NCBI GenBank assembly: GCA_937923405.1
Contig: CALDUY010000001.1
Location: forward strand, 62,001-126,000
DNA: 64,000 bases
Reading direction: 5' to 3'
Source: an uncultured Gemmataceae bacterium
GTDB lineage: Bacteria; Planctomycetota; Planctomycetia; Gemmatales; Gemmataceae
Shown here: piece after piece, positions 27,229 through 35,896 of the stretch
How positions within the stretch are numbered: the stretch's first letter is position 1
Layout: every line of letters starts with the position of its first letter
Translations under genes and position numbers: made by a program
The notes under the pieces: model-generated
The model's input: the letters and a program-made list of their open reading frames with translations, nothing else
Database searches by the model: none
What the model was told of the DNA's origin: nothing

Positions 27229-27927
27229 ATGATGCGATTTCTAGTCACCAACGACGACGGCATCTCCGCTCCGGGTATCGACACGCTGGCGAGTGTGGCT
27301 CGACAACTAGGCCACGTTCGAGTTCTCGCCCCGGTCGCCCCCTCCTCCGGCATCAGCCATCAGGTCACGACGCATCGCCCGCTTCGCTTGAGCGAACACG
27401 GCGAGGACGAGTTTGCTCTGGAGGGCACGCCAGTCGACTGTGTCCGCGTCGGACTGCGCGGCCTGCATCTGCAGGTAGACTGGATCCTCTCGGGCATCAA
27501 CGCTGGAGGCAATCTCGGAGCCGACGTGTACATTTCCGGCACGGTCGCTGCCGTGCGTGAGGGCACGCTGCTGGGTAAGCCGGGCATCGCGCTGTCGCAC
27601 TATAAACGTCGCGATCGCGACTTTGATTGGTCGCGAGCGGCGCGATGGACGCTGGCCGTACTGCGGCAACTGTTGCCACGCGGCTGCCCTTCAGGGAGTT
27701 TTTGGAGCGTGAATTTCCCCAATCCTGCGCCGCACGATCCCGAGCCAGAGATCGTCTTTTGTTCACTCGATCCGCACCCGTTGCCGGTCCAATTTCAGCG
27801 GGAAGACAATCTGTTCCACTATCGCGGCGACTACCATGCTCGACCTCGCGATCCGGATAGCGACGTCGCTGTCTGTCTGGGGGGGAACATTGCCGTCTGC
27901 CTGCTGCAACTGAGGCCCGGCTCATGA
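27229..27927 (+). CDS. surE: 5'/3'-nucleotidase SurE
   Basis: SurE dephosphorylates nucleoside monophosphates and is linked to stationary-phase survival. The 232-residue length is slightly short of the usual ~250. The metal-binding TNDDG (Asp8, Asp9) opens the protein, then APVAPSSGISHQVT. The DWILSGINAGGNLGADVYISGTV motif carries the conserved Asn and Gly residues. I use ATG 27229, immediately followed by another ATG at 27232. The stop overlaps the next gene by 4 bp. Confidence 0.94.
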   Translation: MMRFLVTNDDGISAPGIDTLASVARQLGHVRVLAPVAPSSGISHQVTTHRPLRLSEHGEDEFALEGTPVDCVRVGLRGLHLQVDWILSGINAGGNLGADVYISGTVAAVREGTLLGKPGIALSHYKRRDRDFDWSRAARWTLAVLRQLLPRGCPSGSFWSVNFPNPAPHDPEPEIVFCSLDPHPLPVQFQREDNLFHYRGDYHARPRDPDSDVAVCLGGNIAVCLLQLRPGS

Positions 27928-28499
27928 CCGACTCACTCTACCGTTGCCAACGAGCGATACTGGTGCGTCAGGTGCCGCAAGAGCAGATCGAATCCGCGCT
28001 GAAACGTTTTGTCCCTTACACTGGTCGCAAGAAACGCATCCGCCTGGCGCTTAGTGGAGAACACGACGGCTGGCGCATCCTGGGCGTAGCCGAGCCGATC
28101 TCCACGGCGATGCTCGTCGAGTTGGCTTGGACCATACTGGACAGCGAAGAGAATGAGGATTTCGACCTGGACAAGCTGGCCCAGGAGCCGGACATCTCCG
28201 ACGATGCGGTCGTCGTCGTGCAGTGGATCCCCGAGGATCCCAGCCAGAGTTGGTACGCTACCCTAGAGCCGAGCGATCAGTTCGAGGTGGTGTTTATCGG
28301 TCGTCGCGAGAATGGCACAGCCTGGCGATTGGACGTAGTTGAGGAAAAGATGCAGGATTTTCAAGATCCTCTAAGTGTTCCTAGTTTGTTTGCCTATCTT
28401 CAGCAGCGACAGGTTCCCACAGTCTTTCATCCGATGGAGGCGGGCTTCGCCTTCGAGCCAGTGCGACTACTACCCATCACCATCAACGTGGATGAGTAA
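27924..28499 (+). CDS. Hypothetical protein coupled to surE
   Basis: This 191-residue soluble protein is of no family I recognise. It is acidic, with an N-terminal region containing CQRAILVRQVPQEQIESALKRF and a middle stretch DSEENEDFDLDKLAQEPDISDD. There is no signal peptide, membrane helix or obvious catalytic motif. The ATG lies inside the surE stop (ATGA), which implies coupled translation and possibly a shared role. The next gene downstream is convergent. Confidence 0.7.
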   Translation: MTDSLYRCQRAILVRQVPQEQIESALKRFVPYTGRKKRIRLALSGEHDGWRILGVAEPISTAMLVELAWTILDSEENEDFDLDKLAQEPDISDDAVVVVQWIPEDPSQSWYATLEPSDQFEVVFIGRRENGTAWRLDVVEEKMQDFQDPLSVPSLFAYLQQRQVPTVFHPMEAGFAFEPVRLLPITINVDE

Positions 28500-28540
28500 C
28501 AGACTTGTTCTCCCGCAGATTTTTTCAGAGGGGTTGCTCC

Positions 28541-28981
28541 TCATTGCTCTTCGTCGAGTTGTTCGGTCAGTCCATCCCGAAACGGATCCTCCTGACTCTC
28601 GAAATAATCCAGGTCGCGCTCGCTGTAGCCAAAGTGGTGCGCTAGTTCGTGGATCACCGTCTTGCGAATCTCCAGCAACAACTCGCGTCGCTCGGGGAAG
28701 TCGTCCTCTAGTGGGTTCTTGAAGATCCGCAATCGATGAGGGCGATCGGCCAAGTCCAGTGCCTCGCAATCGAACGGTTCCATCGGTTCAAAGAGTCCGT
28801 ACAACGTCTCACCGTCGGCGATTTCCTCGTCGGAAAAGCCCGCTTTACGCAAAGTGGTCTCATCAGCCTCATCTTCGACATCGACTACGAGATTGGCCAA
28901 GTGCGTCTCGAACTCCGGCGGCAGCGTTCGCATTACTCGCGCAACAATCTGACCAAACTTACGCAGACTCATCCGTTTCAC
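28541..28981 (-). CDS. Minimal zincin metallopeptidase family protein
   Basis: This ~146-residue protein has the zinc-binding HELAHHFG motif near the C-terminus (HExxH plus a following YSERDLD, so Asp as likely third ligand). It fits the small family of possible zinc metallopeptidases with a RKTVIHELAHHFG helix. The N-terminus (LPPEFETHLANLVVDVEDEA) also matches that family. GTG 28981 has an AGGGG about 6 nt upstream; the alternative ATG 28972 removes three residues. A frame extending to 29128 has no supporting ribosome site. The biological substrate is unknown. Confidence 0.82.
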   Translation of the reverse strand: MKRMSLRKFGQIVARVMRTLPPEFETHLANLVVDVEDEADETTLRKAGFSDEEIADGETLYGLFEPMEPFDCEALDLADRPHRLRIFKNPLEDDFPERRELLLEIRKTVIHELAHHFGYSERDLDYFESQEDPFRDGLTEQLDEEQ

Positions 28982-29157
28982 GGACTGCCCCTCTTGTGCT
29001 TCGTCGAATCCAGGATCTCTGCCTGCTCTGCGATACCCTACAGCCCTGTAGTTCGCATGGAGATGTGTTCCCTCTCCCGATAAGATAACACCAGGATCTA
29101 TCCAAACCGCGCCGCCCGTGGTTGGCAACGTGAATCTCGCACAAGGAGAACCGACTT

Positions 29158-29619
29158 ATGCTGCTACGACCCGCACTGGCTCTGCTCGCGGCCCTGGTCC
29201 TCAGCACCGGCGTGCAAGCTCAGGCCAAGCGCTCGGAGGATGTGGTCAAAGGGACGATCAAGGCCGAGAAGCCCGATGCCGAGGGCAAGCAGGCCGTGAC
29301 CATCACCTTAGACATCGACAAAGAGTATCACATCTACGCCAATCCGATTGGCAACGAGGATTTGACCTCGAACCAAACTACCCTAACGGTGGTGTCCGGC
29401 AAGGCCAAGCTCACCTCGATCGAGTATCCCAAGGGCAAGCTGAAAAAGGACGAGATCATCGGCGACTACTACATCTACGACGGCAAGATCACCATTAAGG
29501 CCGTCCTGCAACGTACCAAGGGCGAGACCGGTCCGATCGAACTGGGGGTCAAGCTGATGTCCTGCACCAGCACACGCTGTCTGCAACCTGGTACGGTCAA
29601 ACTCAAACTCGAACAGTAA
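29158..29619 (+). CDS. Secreted DsbD N-terminal-like domain protein
   Basis: This 153-residue protein has a signal peptide (about residues 1-22) and one immunoglobulin-like domain resembling DsbD-alpha (TITLDIDKEYHIYANPIG, then a C-terminal CTSTRCLQPG pair of cysteines placed like the CxxxxxC of DsbD-N). In full DsbD this domain passes electrons to periplasmic partners; here the membrane and thioredoxin domains are absent. A thiol-redox or copper-binding role is inferred only. AGGAG lies 9 nt upstream. The gene is convergent with the alpha-2-macroglobulin gene, and a strong inverted repeat separates them. Confidence 0.82.
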   Translation: MLLRPALALLAALVLSTGVQAQAKRSEDVVKGTIKAEKPDAEGKQAVTITLDIDKEYHIYANPIGNEDLTSNQTTLTVVSGKAKLTSIEYPKGKLKKDEIIGDYYIYDGKITIKAVLQRTKGETGPIELGVKLMSCTSTRCLQPGTVKLKLEQ

Positions 29620-29637
29620 CGCTCAGGGATTGGAAGC

Positions 29638-29724
29638 GACCACGGACCTTCGGCGCACCGATTAACGGGCACGGAATCCAAATTCTCGCCGTGCTGGCTG
29701 GCGGTGTTCCGAAGGTCCGTGGTC
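29638..29724. terminator. Long inverted repeat, probable bidirectional terminator
   Basis: A perfect 16-bp inverted repeat has arms GACCACGGACCTTCGG (29638-29653) and its complement (29709-29724). The 55-bp loop holds a second inner pair, GCACGG/CCGTGC. It lies between two convergent genes and is followed by T/A-rich runs (CAAAAAACC, CTTTTTCTC). Confidence 0.65.
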
Positions 29725-29743
29725 TATTATCTCTCAAAAAACC

Positions 29744-32700
29744 CTACTTTTTCTCCTCGACAGTGAGTTGCACGGGTTTCGACTCGGCCCGGTTCGCGGG
29801 CGTGTAGTATTCATAAGCCACCGCCGGAGCCGCCTGAGCCTTGATCGGATACTTCGGCTTCAGGGCGTAGTCGAAGCGATGCTCGCTGGCGGGTCTCACG
29901 TCGCCGAGGTAGAGAATCACCTGCCGCGCGGTGACGCTGAACTTCTGCACCTTCTTCGCCGCCACCAGTTCGGCAAAGTCGCCGGCATCCACGGTGAAGC
30001 CTGGCGGAATCGGTAGATCGACGATCACGTTGTAAGTCGGCACCTTGCCGCTGTAGCGGAGCGTCGCTTGGGCCTTGAGCAGATCTGCCGTCGAGAGCGT
30101 CGTTCGATCATACTCGACATTCACGGTCAGGATCGGCTTTTCGGGCTGCGGACGCTCGCGGCGCGGCTCAAAATGTCGAGCTACCACCTGATAGGTCAAC
30201 GGTGTCTCGCCTTTGGCCTCGATGGCGATGTCGCTCTCGCCGGTCACTAGATGGGCAGTCAGATCGAACTGTTGCAGTAGGTCAGCGTTGCGCTCGTTCA
30301 CCTCGCCGTCGGCCACCTTCTTGCCGTTGACATGAATCGAGAAGGGGACCGCTTCCTTCGGTGGAGTGCCACCCAGGCCGAGAATCATCGCCTTGAGGGC
30401 GAGAATGGTCGCCTGAGTACTGCCCCAGTGCCCCTGTGCGTTTTTCGTCTTGACCAAGTAGGTCAGAGCCTGATTGACACTGTTGGTGAAGCCGCCGTGC
30501 TTGAGCATGGCCAGCGTCGCCAGAGCTGTCGTCTCGACGACGAGAGCATCGTCACGCCCGTAACTGATCGACTGTCCGCCAGCGGGGAAGCAGATCGCCT
30601 TCCATTCCGGCTTGCGCTGTTGCAGGCCATCAAGCTTGACGAGCAGCTGCTTCAGCACGTCGTGCGTTGAGTCATCCTTAGCGTCCCAGGCCGCCAGAGC
30701 GTTGGCTGCTAGAGCCAGGATGTAAGCGTTGTCGGCCTTGGGAGCGTGTTTGCGGATATAAGAGATCGCTTGACCCAGTTTTACGCCATCTGGGGATTTC
30801 TGCCAGCCCGCTGGTTTGTCCATACTGTCGAGAATCGACCAGGCGACGTAACTGGTGAGTAACAGCTTGGGATCACCCATGCGTTCGATCGATTCGCCGT
30901 GCGTGCTGCCGATCTTCGACCAGGTGCCATCTTTGTCCTGCTGGCTCATCAGCCAGGTTCGGGTCCGATCGAGGATGGCGCGATCGATCGGATAGACTCG
31001 GGCCATGTCGTTGAACTCTTGCAGGCCATAGGCGCTGAGCCAGATCAGCGGTTCGCCGGTGCCCCACCAGTCGAAGCCGCCGCCGGGCCGCTCGAAGGTC
31101 AACAGCCGCTGATACCCCGCCGAGAGGAACGTCTCGGCTCGGGCCAGCAGAGCCGGCGAGGCCTGCCGCGACTTCTTGATGTAGTCGACGACGAGAATGT
31201 TGGGATAGGCCGACGACGAGGTTTGCTCGAAACAGCCGGTCGGCATCCGCAGCATCCCTTCCATGCCCTCGACGACCTGGCTAATCACCCCTGGATAGAC
31301 CTTGACGAACAGTTTCGACGCCTCGGGAATCGCCTCGGCAGGAATGCGGATCTTGTGCTGGACGCCTCCCTGGAGTCGATCTGAGAAGACCTGCTCCATT
31401 CGCTCACCGTCGGCGAGGACTTCGATCGACCGCTTGATGGCATCGGACATCTTCGAGCCTTGAGCCTGCACGGTCAGCGGGAAAGTACCGACCTTCTTCG
31501 CCTTGATGCGGAACCGCACAGAGGTGACTTCGCCGGGTTGCAGGCTGAGCTGGCGAGTGAAACCGCCAGCATCAATCAGCTCGAACCACGACTCGGACTG
31601 TAGAGTCAGAGTGACGTTTTGCGGAGTTTTTAGATAGTTGTACACCGCGACAGGGAAGGCGACCTCATCGTTGCGCGTCAGGGCCACCGGCAAATCAAGA
31701 TCGACGAAGAAGTCCTGGAACACGCGCAGGGGAGCGGTGACGCCGCCGAGCAGGCCGCCCCGGGACGACCCTGACGCGGTCAGCCGCCAGGTCGTGATCG
31801 AGTCGGCGAAGGGCAGTTCCAGGGTGGCTCGGCCCTGGTCATCAGTCACGAGTGCCGGCTGCCAGAACAGCGTCTCGGGGAAGTACTCGCGCAGCCGGGT
31901 AGTCGGTTCAGCAGACGGCTCGCTGTCGGCCTTGCCGGCAGCCTTAGTGGCATCGGCTAAATCCCGCTGAGGCATCGCCGGTACTGGAGCAGGGATACCG
32001 CCGAGGCCGCCGCCCCTCCCCGGAGCGGCACGCATCTCGAACGCCATTCCTCGCTCTTCAGCCAACCTTTCTCGTTGGAAGAAGCGCAAGCGTGTTTCTG
32101 CGATACGCCCCAATCGCTTGGAGCCGGTGGTACTGCTGCTCTGCCACCAGTACATGCCCAGTTCCCAAGGCAGTTCGCTGGTGTAGGTCACATCATCCTC
32201 GGTGCCGAACTTGCCATCTGCTCCTGCCGAGGTCAAAACCACGTCGTCGAACTGATGATAGCCCGTCTGATTCTTCTCCTTAGCAGAGCGCTTAATGAGC
32301 TTGAAGGGCCGATCCCAGGCATCGCGATTCGCCGAGACGTTGCCGTAGCGTTTGCCCGCTCGTTCCAGCACGTCGTCGGGGAAGGTCCACTTGCCGCCCT
32401 TGAGCCAGGCTCGTTGGTTGCGGTTGGCCTCTTCGAGAAACATCCACAGCAGCGATTGCATCCTCTGAAACGTGATGGCGTTCATCAGCCGTTCCGCGGT
32501 GAACCCCGGTTCCAACTCTTGCACGCGATCCAAGGTCAAGCGACCACCGAAGCCGTCATCGAGCATCTCATGGGTTAGATGATTCTGTTTCACCAATGTT
32601 TCCAGGGCGTCACGCCGAAGAGTCCATTTCCCGGTGGCTCGATCCTGCTGGAGGAGTTTCGGAGAATTGGTGTGGGCGGCATAATTAAGTAGACTCCAGC

Positions 32701-35068
32701 CGATCGTGCCGAGTTTCTCGTCGAGTTGATGGCGGCGAGTTTGCATTGGATCGATCTGCCAGCGTCCCGGCGGTTTGGGGCGAACGGCGGTCAACAGAGC
32801 CTGGGCCGTCTGTTGCTTGTCAGGGGGAAGTTCCGGCTGGCGAACGAGGACATCGAGTGGTTCCCCTGGTTTGAAGTCGGCCTGCACCGCCGGCTTGAGC
32901 ATCTCCTCTTGCAGGGTGAAGAACACCTTCTCCAACCCCGGTTGCATCTCCTGAAGAGCGTAAACCGCCTCATCAACCACCAGCACGCCCAGGGCCGCCG
33001 GCGTCGGTTTGCCCTGAGCATTGGTGACCTCGAAGCGAAGCAGCCCCTTGGCTCCAGGCAAGTACTCGGCTCGATCCGGCGTGACCTGGATGCGCAATTC
33101 CTCGGTGGAGTTGACATAGACCACCCGAGCATCACGGATGATTTCGCTGCTGGCCAGCACCTGATAGGCGTGAATCTCCAACGTACCAAACAGATGCGCC
33201 GGCAGGTCCAGTGAGGTCGTCGCCTTGCCGTCCTTGACGTCCAGCCAGCGTGTCAGCATCGTCTGCCCCGACTTGATGACGTCGAGATACACGGTCGGCA
33301 GGCCGGCGCTGGTGTGGATCTCCACCTGCACCTTGTCGCCGCCTCGGTAGATCGCTTTATCCAGGCGCAGCAGGACGTTCTCACCAAACGGTTCGCTGCT
33401 GAGCGTGGCCTTGGCGACGGCCTTGGCCCCGCGATCATCGCGGGCCTGGGCAGACAGATCGAAGAGAGCCAGTTGGCTAAACTGCTGAGTGGTTCCACCG
33501 AGCATCTCGACCATTCGAGATCCCCAATTTCCCGAGCGAAACTGCCCAGCCTTGGGGGTGAAGCGAAACTCCGCCAGTCCTGCCGCGTTGGTGCGCAGCG
33601 AGGCTTCTGGCTTGCCCTCGGCCTTGGGACCGAGAAAAACGTCCACCTGGCACAGCGCCGGGCTGCCATCCGGATACAGCGCCGCCACGAAGACGCGGTT
33701 CTCCAGTTCGGGGATGAGCCGACCGCCCTCGGGCAGGAAGCTGACGCGAATCGGCTGATCGCTCACGGGATAGGTGCGGGTCAACGTCTCGCTATGGTCG
33801 GCGGTGTCGGTCACCTGCACGTCGAGCTTGACCAGGGCATTGCCACCGGCCAACGGTGTGCCGACGAAGTAGTTGGGCAAGGCGATCTCGAAGGTCAGTA
33901 GACCGCTTTTGTCGGTCGTGCCCTTGAAGGTGGCGAACTCCTTGAACGCTACGTCGAAGGTGCTGGCCTTGATCTCAACCTTGCCACCGGCGACGGGTTT
34001 GCCGAAGAAGTAATCGACCTGAAGCGTGCCCTGGATCGTCTCTTTGGGGAGATAAAATCTCTTGTTCGTCTTCAGTTCGGTTTTGAATTTCGGCAGGACG
34101 TACTTCTTGACCGTGACGGTCTTTTCCACGGAGTAGTCGCCGAGCAGGGCACGCAGGCGATACTCGCCCATGTTGACTTCGTCGGCGAGGGTGAAATCGA
34201 CGGCGGCGATGCCGAACTCACTGGTCGGCACCTCTTTTTTGAAGACCTTGTTGCCCTTGGCGTCCTCGATCTCGAAGAGGAGGTTGGCCTTCTCGGCGGG
34301 TTTGAGGTCGAAGGCACGCAGGGCCAGCGCCCGCAGGTGCATCGTTTGTCCGGGTTGATAGAGTGGCTTGTCGCTGGTCAGTAGCACCTTGGGCGCGGTC
34401 CGAATGGTAACCGAACGTGTCAGGGTTTCCTCGCCCAGCATCGAGCGAGTGCGCACTTTCAGGGTGTAGCTACCGGACGCCACGTCGGGGATACGGAGCG
34501 GAATCCGAGCCAAACCATCCGAACCGGTTTGGCCGGTGTACAGTTCGTGACTCTTCTTAGCGGCATCGACGAGAGTGACTTGTACATCAGAGACTAACGG
34601 GATTGTTTTTGTCAGAGATTGAACGCCGTAGACTCGGCAGGTCAGTTCGGCCTGACTGCCGGCGTAGTATTCTGTGGAGGCGGTTAGCGCGGTTTCATGT
34701 GCCCGAACCAGAAGCAATTTGTTCAGAGGCGTGTCGCTAGATGTTCCTGACATGGTGAGGCGTACCTTGTATTCCTGGAGATTGCCCTTAATGTTGGGCA
34801 GTTCAAGCGTAGTCTGGGTCGCTGGACCGGCAGGCAGCACCGGAGCGAGTCGACTCAACGATTTTCCCGTGGCATCGAGCAGTTCAACAGTGACCACACG
34901 CGACTTGGTGGATGCCGGGACTGAAATGGTTAGCTTTATTATATCCGTGGTCTGGTATGCAGCGACAAGTTTAGCCTCGGCTTGGGATGGCGTGGGTCCC
35001 CCGAGCAGGGCAACAGCGGCCATCAGGGCAAGAGCAGCGAACGCCAGTAGTGAGCGCGACATGGGCAC
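29744..35068 (-). CDS. Alpha-2-macroglobulin family protein with GspG-like insert
   Basis: This 1774-residue protein has a signal peptide (about 1-30, cleavage near TPSQA) and a series of macroglobulin beta-sandwich domains. The MG2-like TSDKPLYQPGQTMHLRAL is near residue 230. The A2M family segment LFWQPALVTDDQGRATLEL is near 1070. The thioester motif GCFEQ has Cys1279 and Gln1282, followed by the alpha/alpha thioester domain. Bacterial A2Ms trap proteases in the periplasm. Oddly, about residues 895-955 carry a stretch very like the C-terminal calcium-binding domain of type II secretion major pseudopilin GspG (NRDAWDRPFKL...VVLTSAGADGKFGTEDD), inserted ahead of the Gly/Pro-rich bait-like region. 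No penicillin-binding protein 1C gene accompanies it. Confidence 0.9.
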   Translation of the reverse strand: MPMSRSLLAFAALALMAAVALLGGPTPSQAEAKLVAAYQTTDIIKLTISVPASTKSRVVTVELLDATGKSLSRLAPVLPAGPATQTTLELPNIKGNLQEYKVRLTMSGTSSDTPLNKLLLVRAHETALTASTEYYAGSQAELTCRVYGVQSLTKTIPLVSDVQVTLVDAAKKSHELYTGQTGSDGLARIPLRIPDVASGSYTLKVRTRSMLGEETLTRSVTIRTAPKVLLTSDKPLYQPGQTMHLRALALRAFDLKPAEKANLLFEIEDAKGNKVFKKEVPTSEFGIAAVDFTLADEVNMGEYRLRALLGDYSVEKTVTVKKYVLPKFKTELKTNKRFYLPKETIQGTLQVDYFFGKPVAGGKVEIKASTFDVAFKEFATFKGTTDKSGLLTFEIALPNYFVGTPLAGGNALVKLDVQVTDTADHSETLTRTYPVSDQPIRVSFLPEGGRLIPELENRVFVAALYPDGSPALCQVDVFLGPKAEGKPEASLRTNAAGLAEFRFTPKAGQFRSGNWGSRMVEMLGGTTQQFSQLALFDLSAQARDDRGAKAVAKATLSSEPFGENVLLRLDKAIYRGGDKVQVEIHTSAGLPTVYLDVIKSGQTMLTRWLDVKDGKATTSLDLPAHLFGTLEIHAYQVLASSEIIRDARVVYVNSTEELRIQVTPDRAEYLPGAKGLLRFEVTNAQGKPTPAALGVLVVDEAVYALQEMQPGLEKVFFTLQEEMLKPAVQADFKPGEPLDVLVRQPELPPDKQQTAQALLTAVRPKPPGRWQIDPMQTRRHQLDEKLGTIGWSLLNYAAHTNSPKLLQQDRATGKWTLRRDALETLVKQNHLTHEMLDDGFGGRLTLDRVQELEPGFTAERLMNAITFQRMQSLLWMFLEEANRNQRAWLKGGKWTFPDDVLERAGKRYGNVSANRDAWDRPFKLIKRSAKEKNQTGYHQFDDVVLTSAGADGKFGTEDDVTYTSELPWELGMYWWQSSSTTGSKRLGRIAETRLRFFQRERLAEERGMAFEMRAAPGRGGGLGGIPAPVPAMPQRDLADATKAAGKADSEPSAEPTTRLREYFPETLFWQPALVTDDQGRATLELPFADSITTWRLTASGSSRGGLLGGVTAPLRVFQDFFVDLDLPVALTRNDEVAFPVAVYNYLKTPQNVTLTLQSESWFELIDAGGFTRQLSLQPGEVTSVRFRIKAKKVGTFPLTVQAQGSKMSDAIKRSIEVLADGERMEQVFSDRLQGGVQHKIRIPAEAIPEASKLFVKVYPGVISQVVEGMEGMLRMPTGCFEQTSSSAYPNILVVDYIKKSRQASPALLARAETFLSAGYQRLLTFERPGGGFDWWGTGEPLIWLSAYGLQEFNDMARVYPIDRAILDRTRTWLMSQQDKDGTWSKIGSTHGESIERMGDPKLLLTSYVAWSILDSMDKPAGWQKSPDGVKLGQAISYIRKHAPKADNAYILALAANALAAWDAKDDSTHDVLKQLLVKLDGLQQRKPEWKAICFPAGGQSISYGRDDALVVETTALATLAMLKHGGFTNSVNQALTYLVKTKNAQGHWGSTQATILALKAMILGLGGTPPKEAVPFSIHVNGKKVADGEVNERNADLLQQFDLTAHLVTGESDIAIEAKGETPLTYQVVARHFEPRRERPQPEKPILTVNVEYDRTTLSTADLLKAQATLRYSGKVPTYNVIVDLPIPPGFTVDAGDFAELVAAKKVQKFSVTARQVILYLGDVRPASEHRFDYALKPKYPIKAQAAPAVAYEYYTPANRAESKPVQLTVEEKK

Positions 35069-35170
35069 CTCCGTGAAGAGAGGGAATCTACAGCAGCCGT
35101 CATCCTACTAGACGAAATAGACATCCGATAGTTTGGGCCAGACGGAATTCATCGACACCGGAGCGCGAGC

Positions 35171-35896
35171 ATGGAGCGGACCGAGGCCATTGTGTTACGA
35201 ACCACCGACTGGAGCGAGTCCAGCCGCATTGTCACCTTGTGGACGCGCGAGCTGGGCAAAGTGCGCGCCCTGGCCAAGGGGGGACGACGTCTGAAGTCGA
35301 TGTTTGATAGCGCTCTTGACTTGCTTACCGTCTGCGGTATCGTCCTGCTCCGCAAATCCTCGGGCAGTCTGGATCTGTTAACCGAAGCGCAGGTGAGCCG
35401 GCGATTCCCCAGACTTCGCGACGATCTCGGGGCGTTGTACGCCGGCTACTATGTGGCGGAGTTACTGGCGGACTGGACCCAGGAGTATGATCCGCATCCG
35501 GGGTTGTATGACGAAGCAGTCGCGACGCTGGCCGAGTTGGGGCACGAGTCGGGACTGAGGGTGATGCGCTTCGAGATGGTGTTTCTCGAGGAGTTGGGCT
35601 ATCGGCCTGCACTGGAACGATGTGCGGGGTGTCAGGGCCCACTGAACGAACAGCGGCTGGCCTTCGGAGCCACGACAGGCGGTGTTCTCTGTGTGGCATG
35701 CCAGGGTCGGCAGCGGGAGCATCGCCCGCTGAGTGTGGAGGCGTGGCAGCTGTTGCAGGCCCTAAGGGGAAGCGGGGACGAATGGCGGCGAACATGGGCG
35801 AGTGCAGTTCGGAACGAGGTACGGCAGCATCTGGGAGGGTACGTTACGACTCTCCGCGGTCGTCCACCTCGACTGCTGCCCTATCTGGGGGGGTAA
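35171..35896 (+). CDS. recO: DNA repair protein RecO
   Basis: RecO loads RecA with RecF/RecR during recombinational repair. At 241 residues it has the N-terminal OB fold (about 1-80, AIVLRTTDWSESSRIVTL), a helical middle and a four-cysteine zinc site, Cys151/Cys154 and Cys174/Cys177. It is divergent from the alpha-2-macroglobulin gene across about 100 bp and its stop overlaps the next start by 1 bp (TAATG). It heads a plus-strand run of envelope and metabolism genes. Confidence 0.9.
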   Translation: MERTEAIVLRTTDWSESSRIVTLWTRELGKVRALAKGGRRLKSMFDSALDLLTVCGIVLLRKSSGSLDLLTEAQVSRRFPRLRDDLGALYAGYYVAELLADWTQEYDPHPGLYDEAVATLAELGHESGLRVMRFEMVFLEELGYRPALERCAGCQGPLNEQRLAFGATTGGVLCVACQGRQREHRPLSVEAWQLLQALRGSGDEWRRTWASAVRNEVRQHLGGYVTTLRGRPPRLLPYLGG

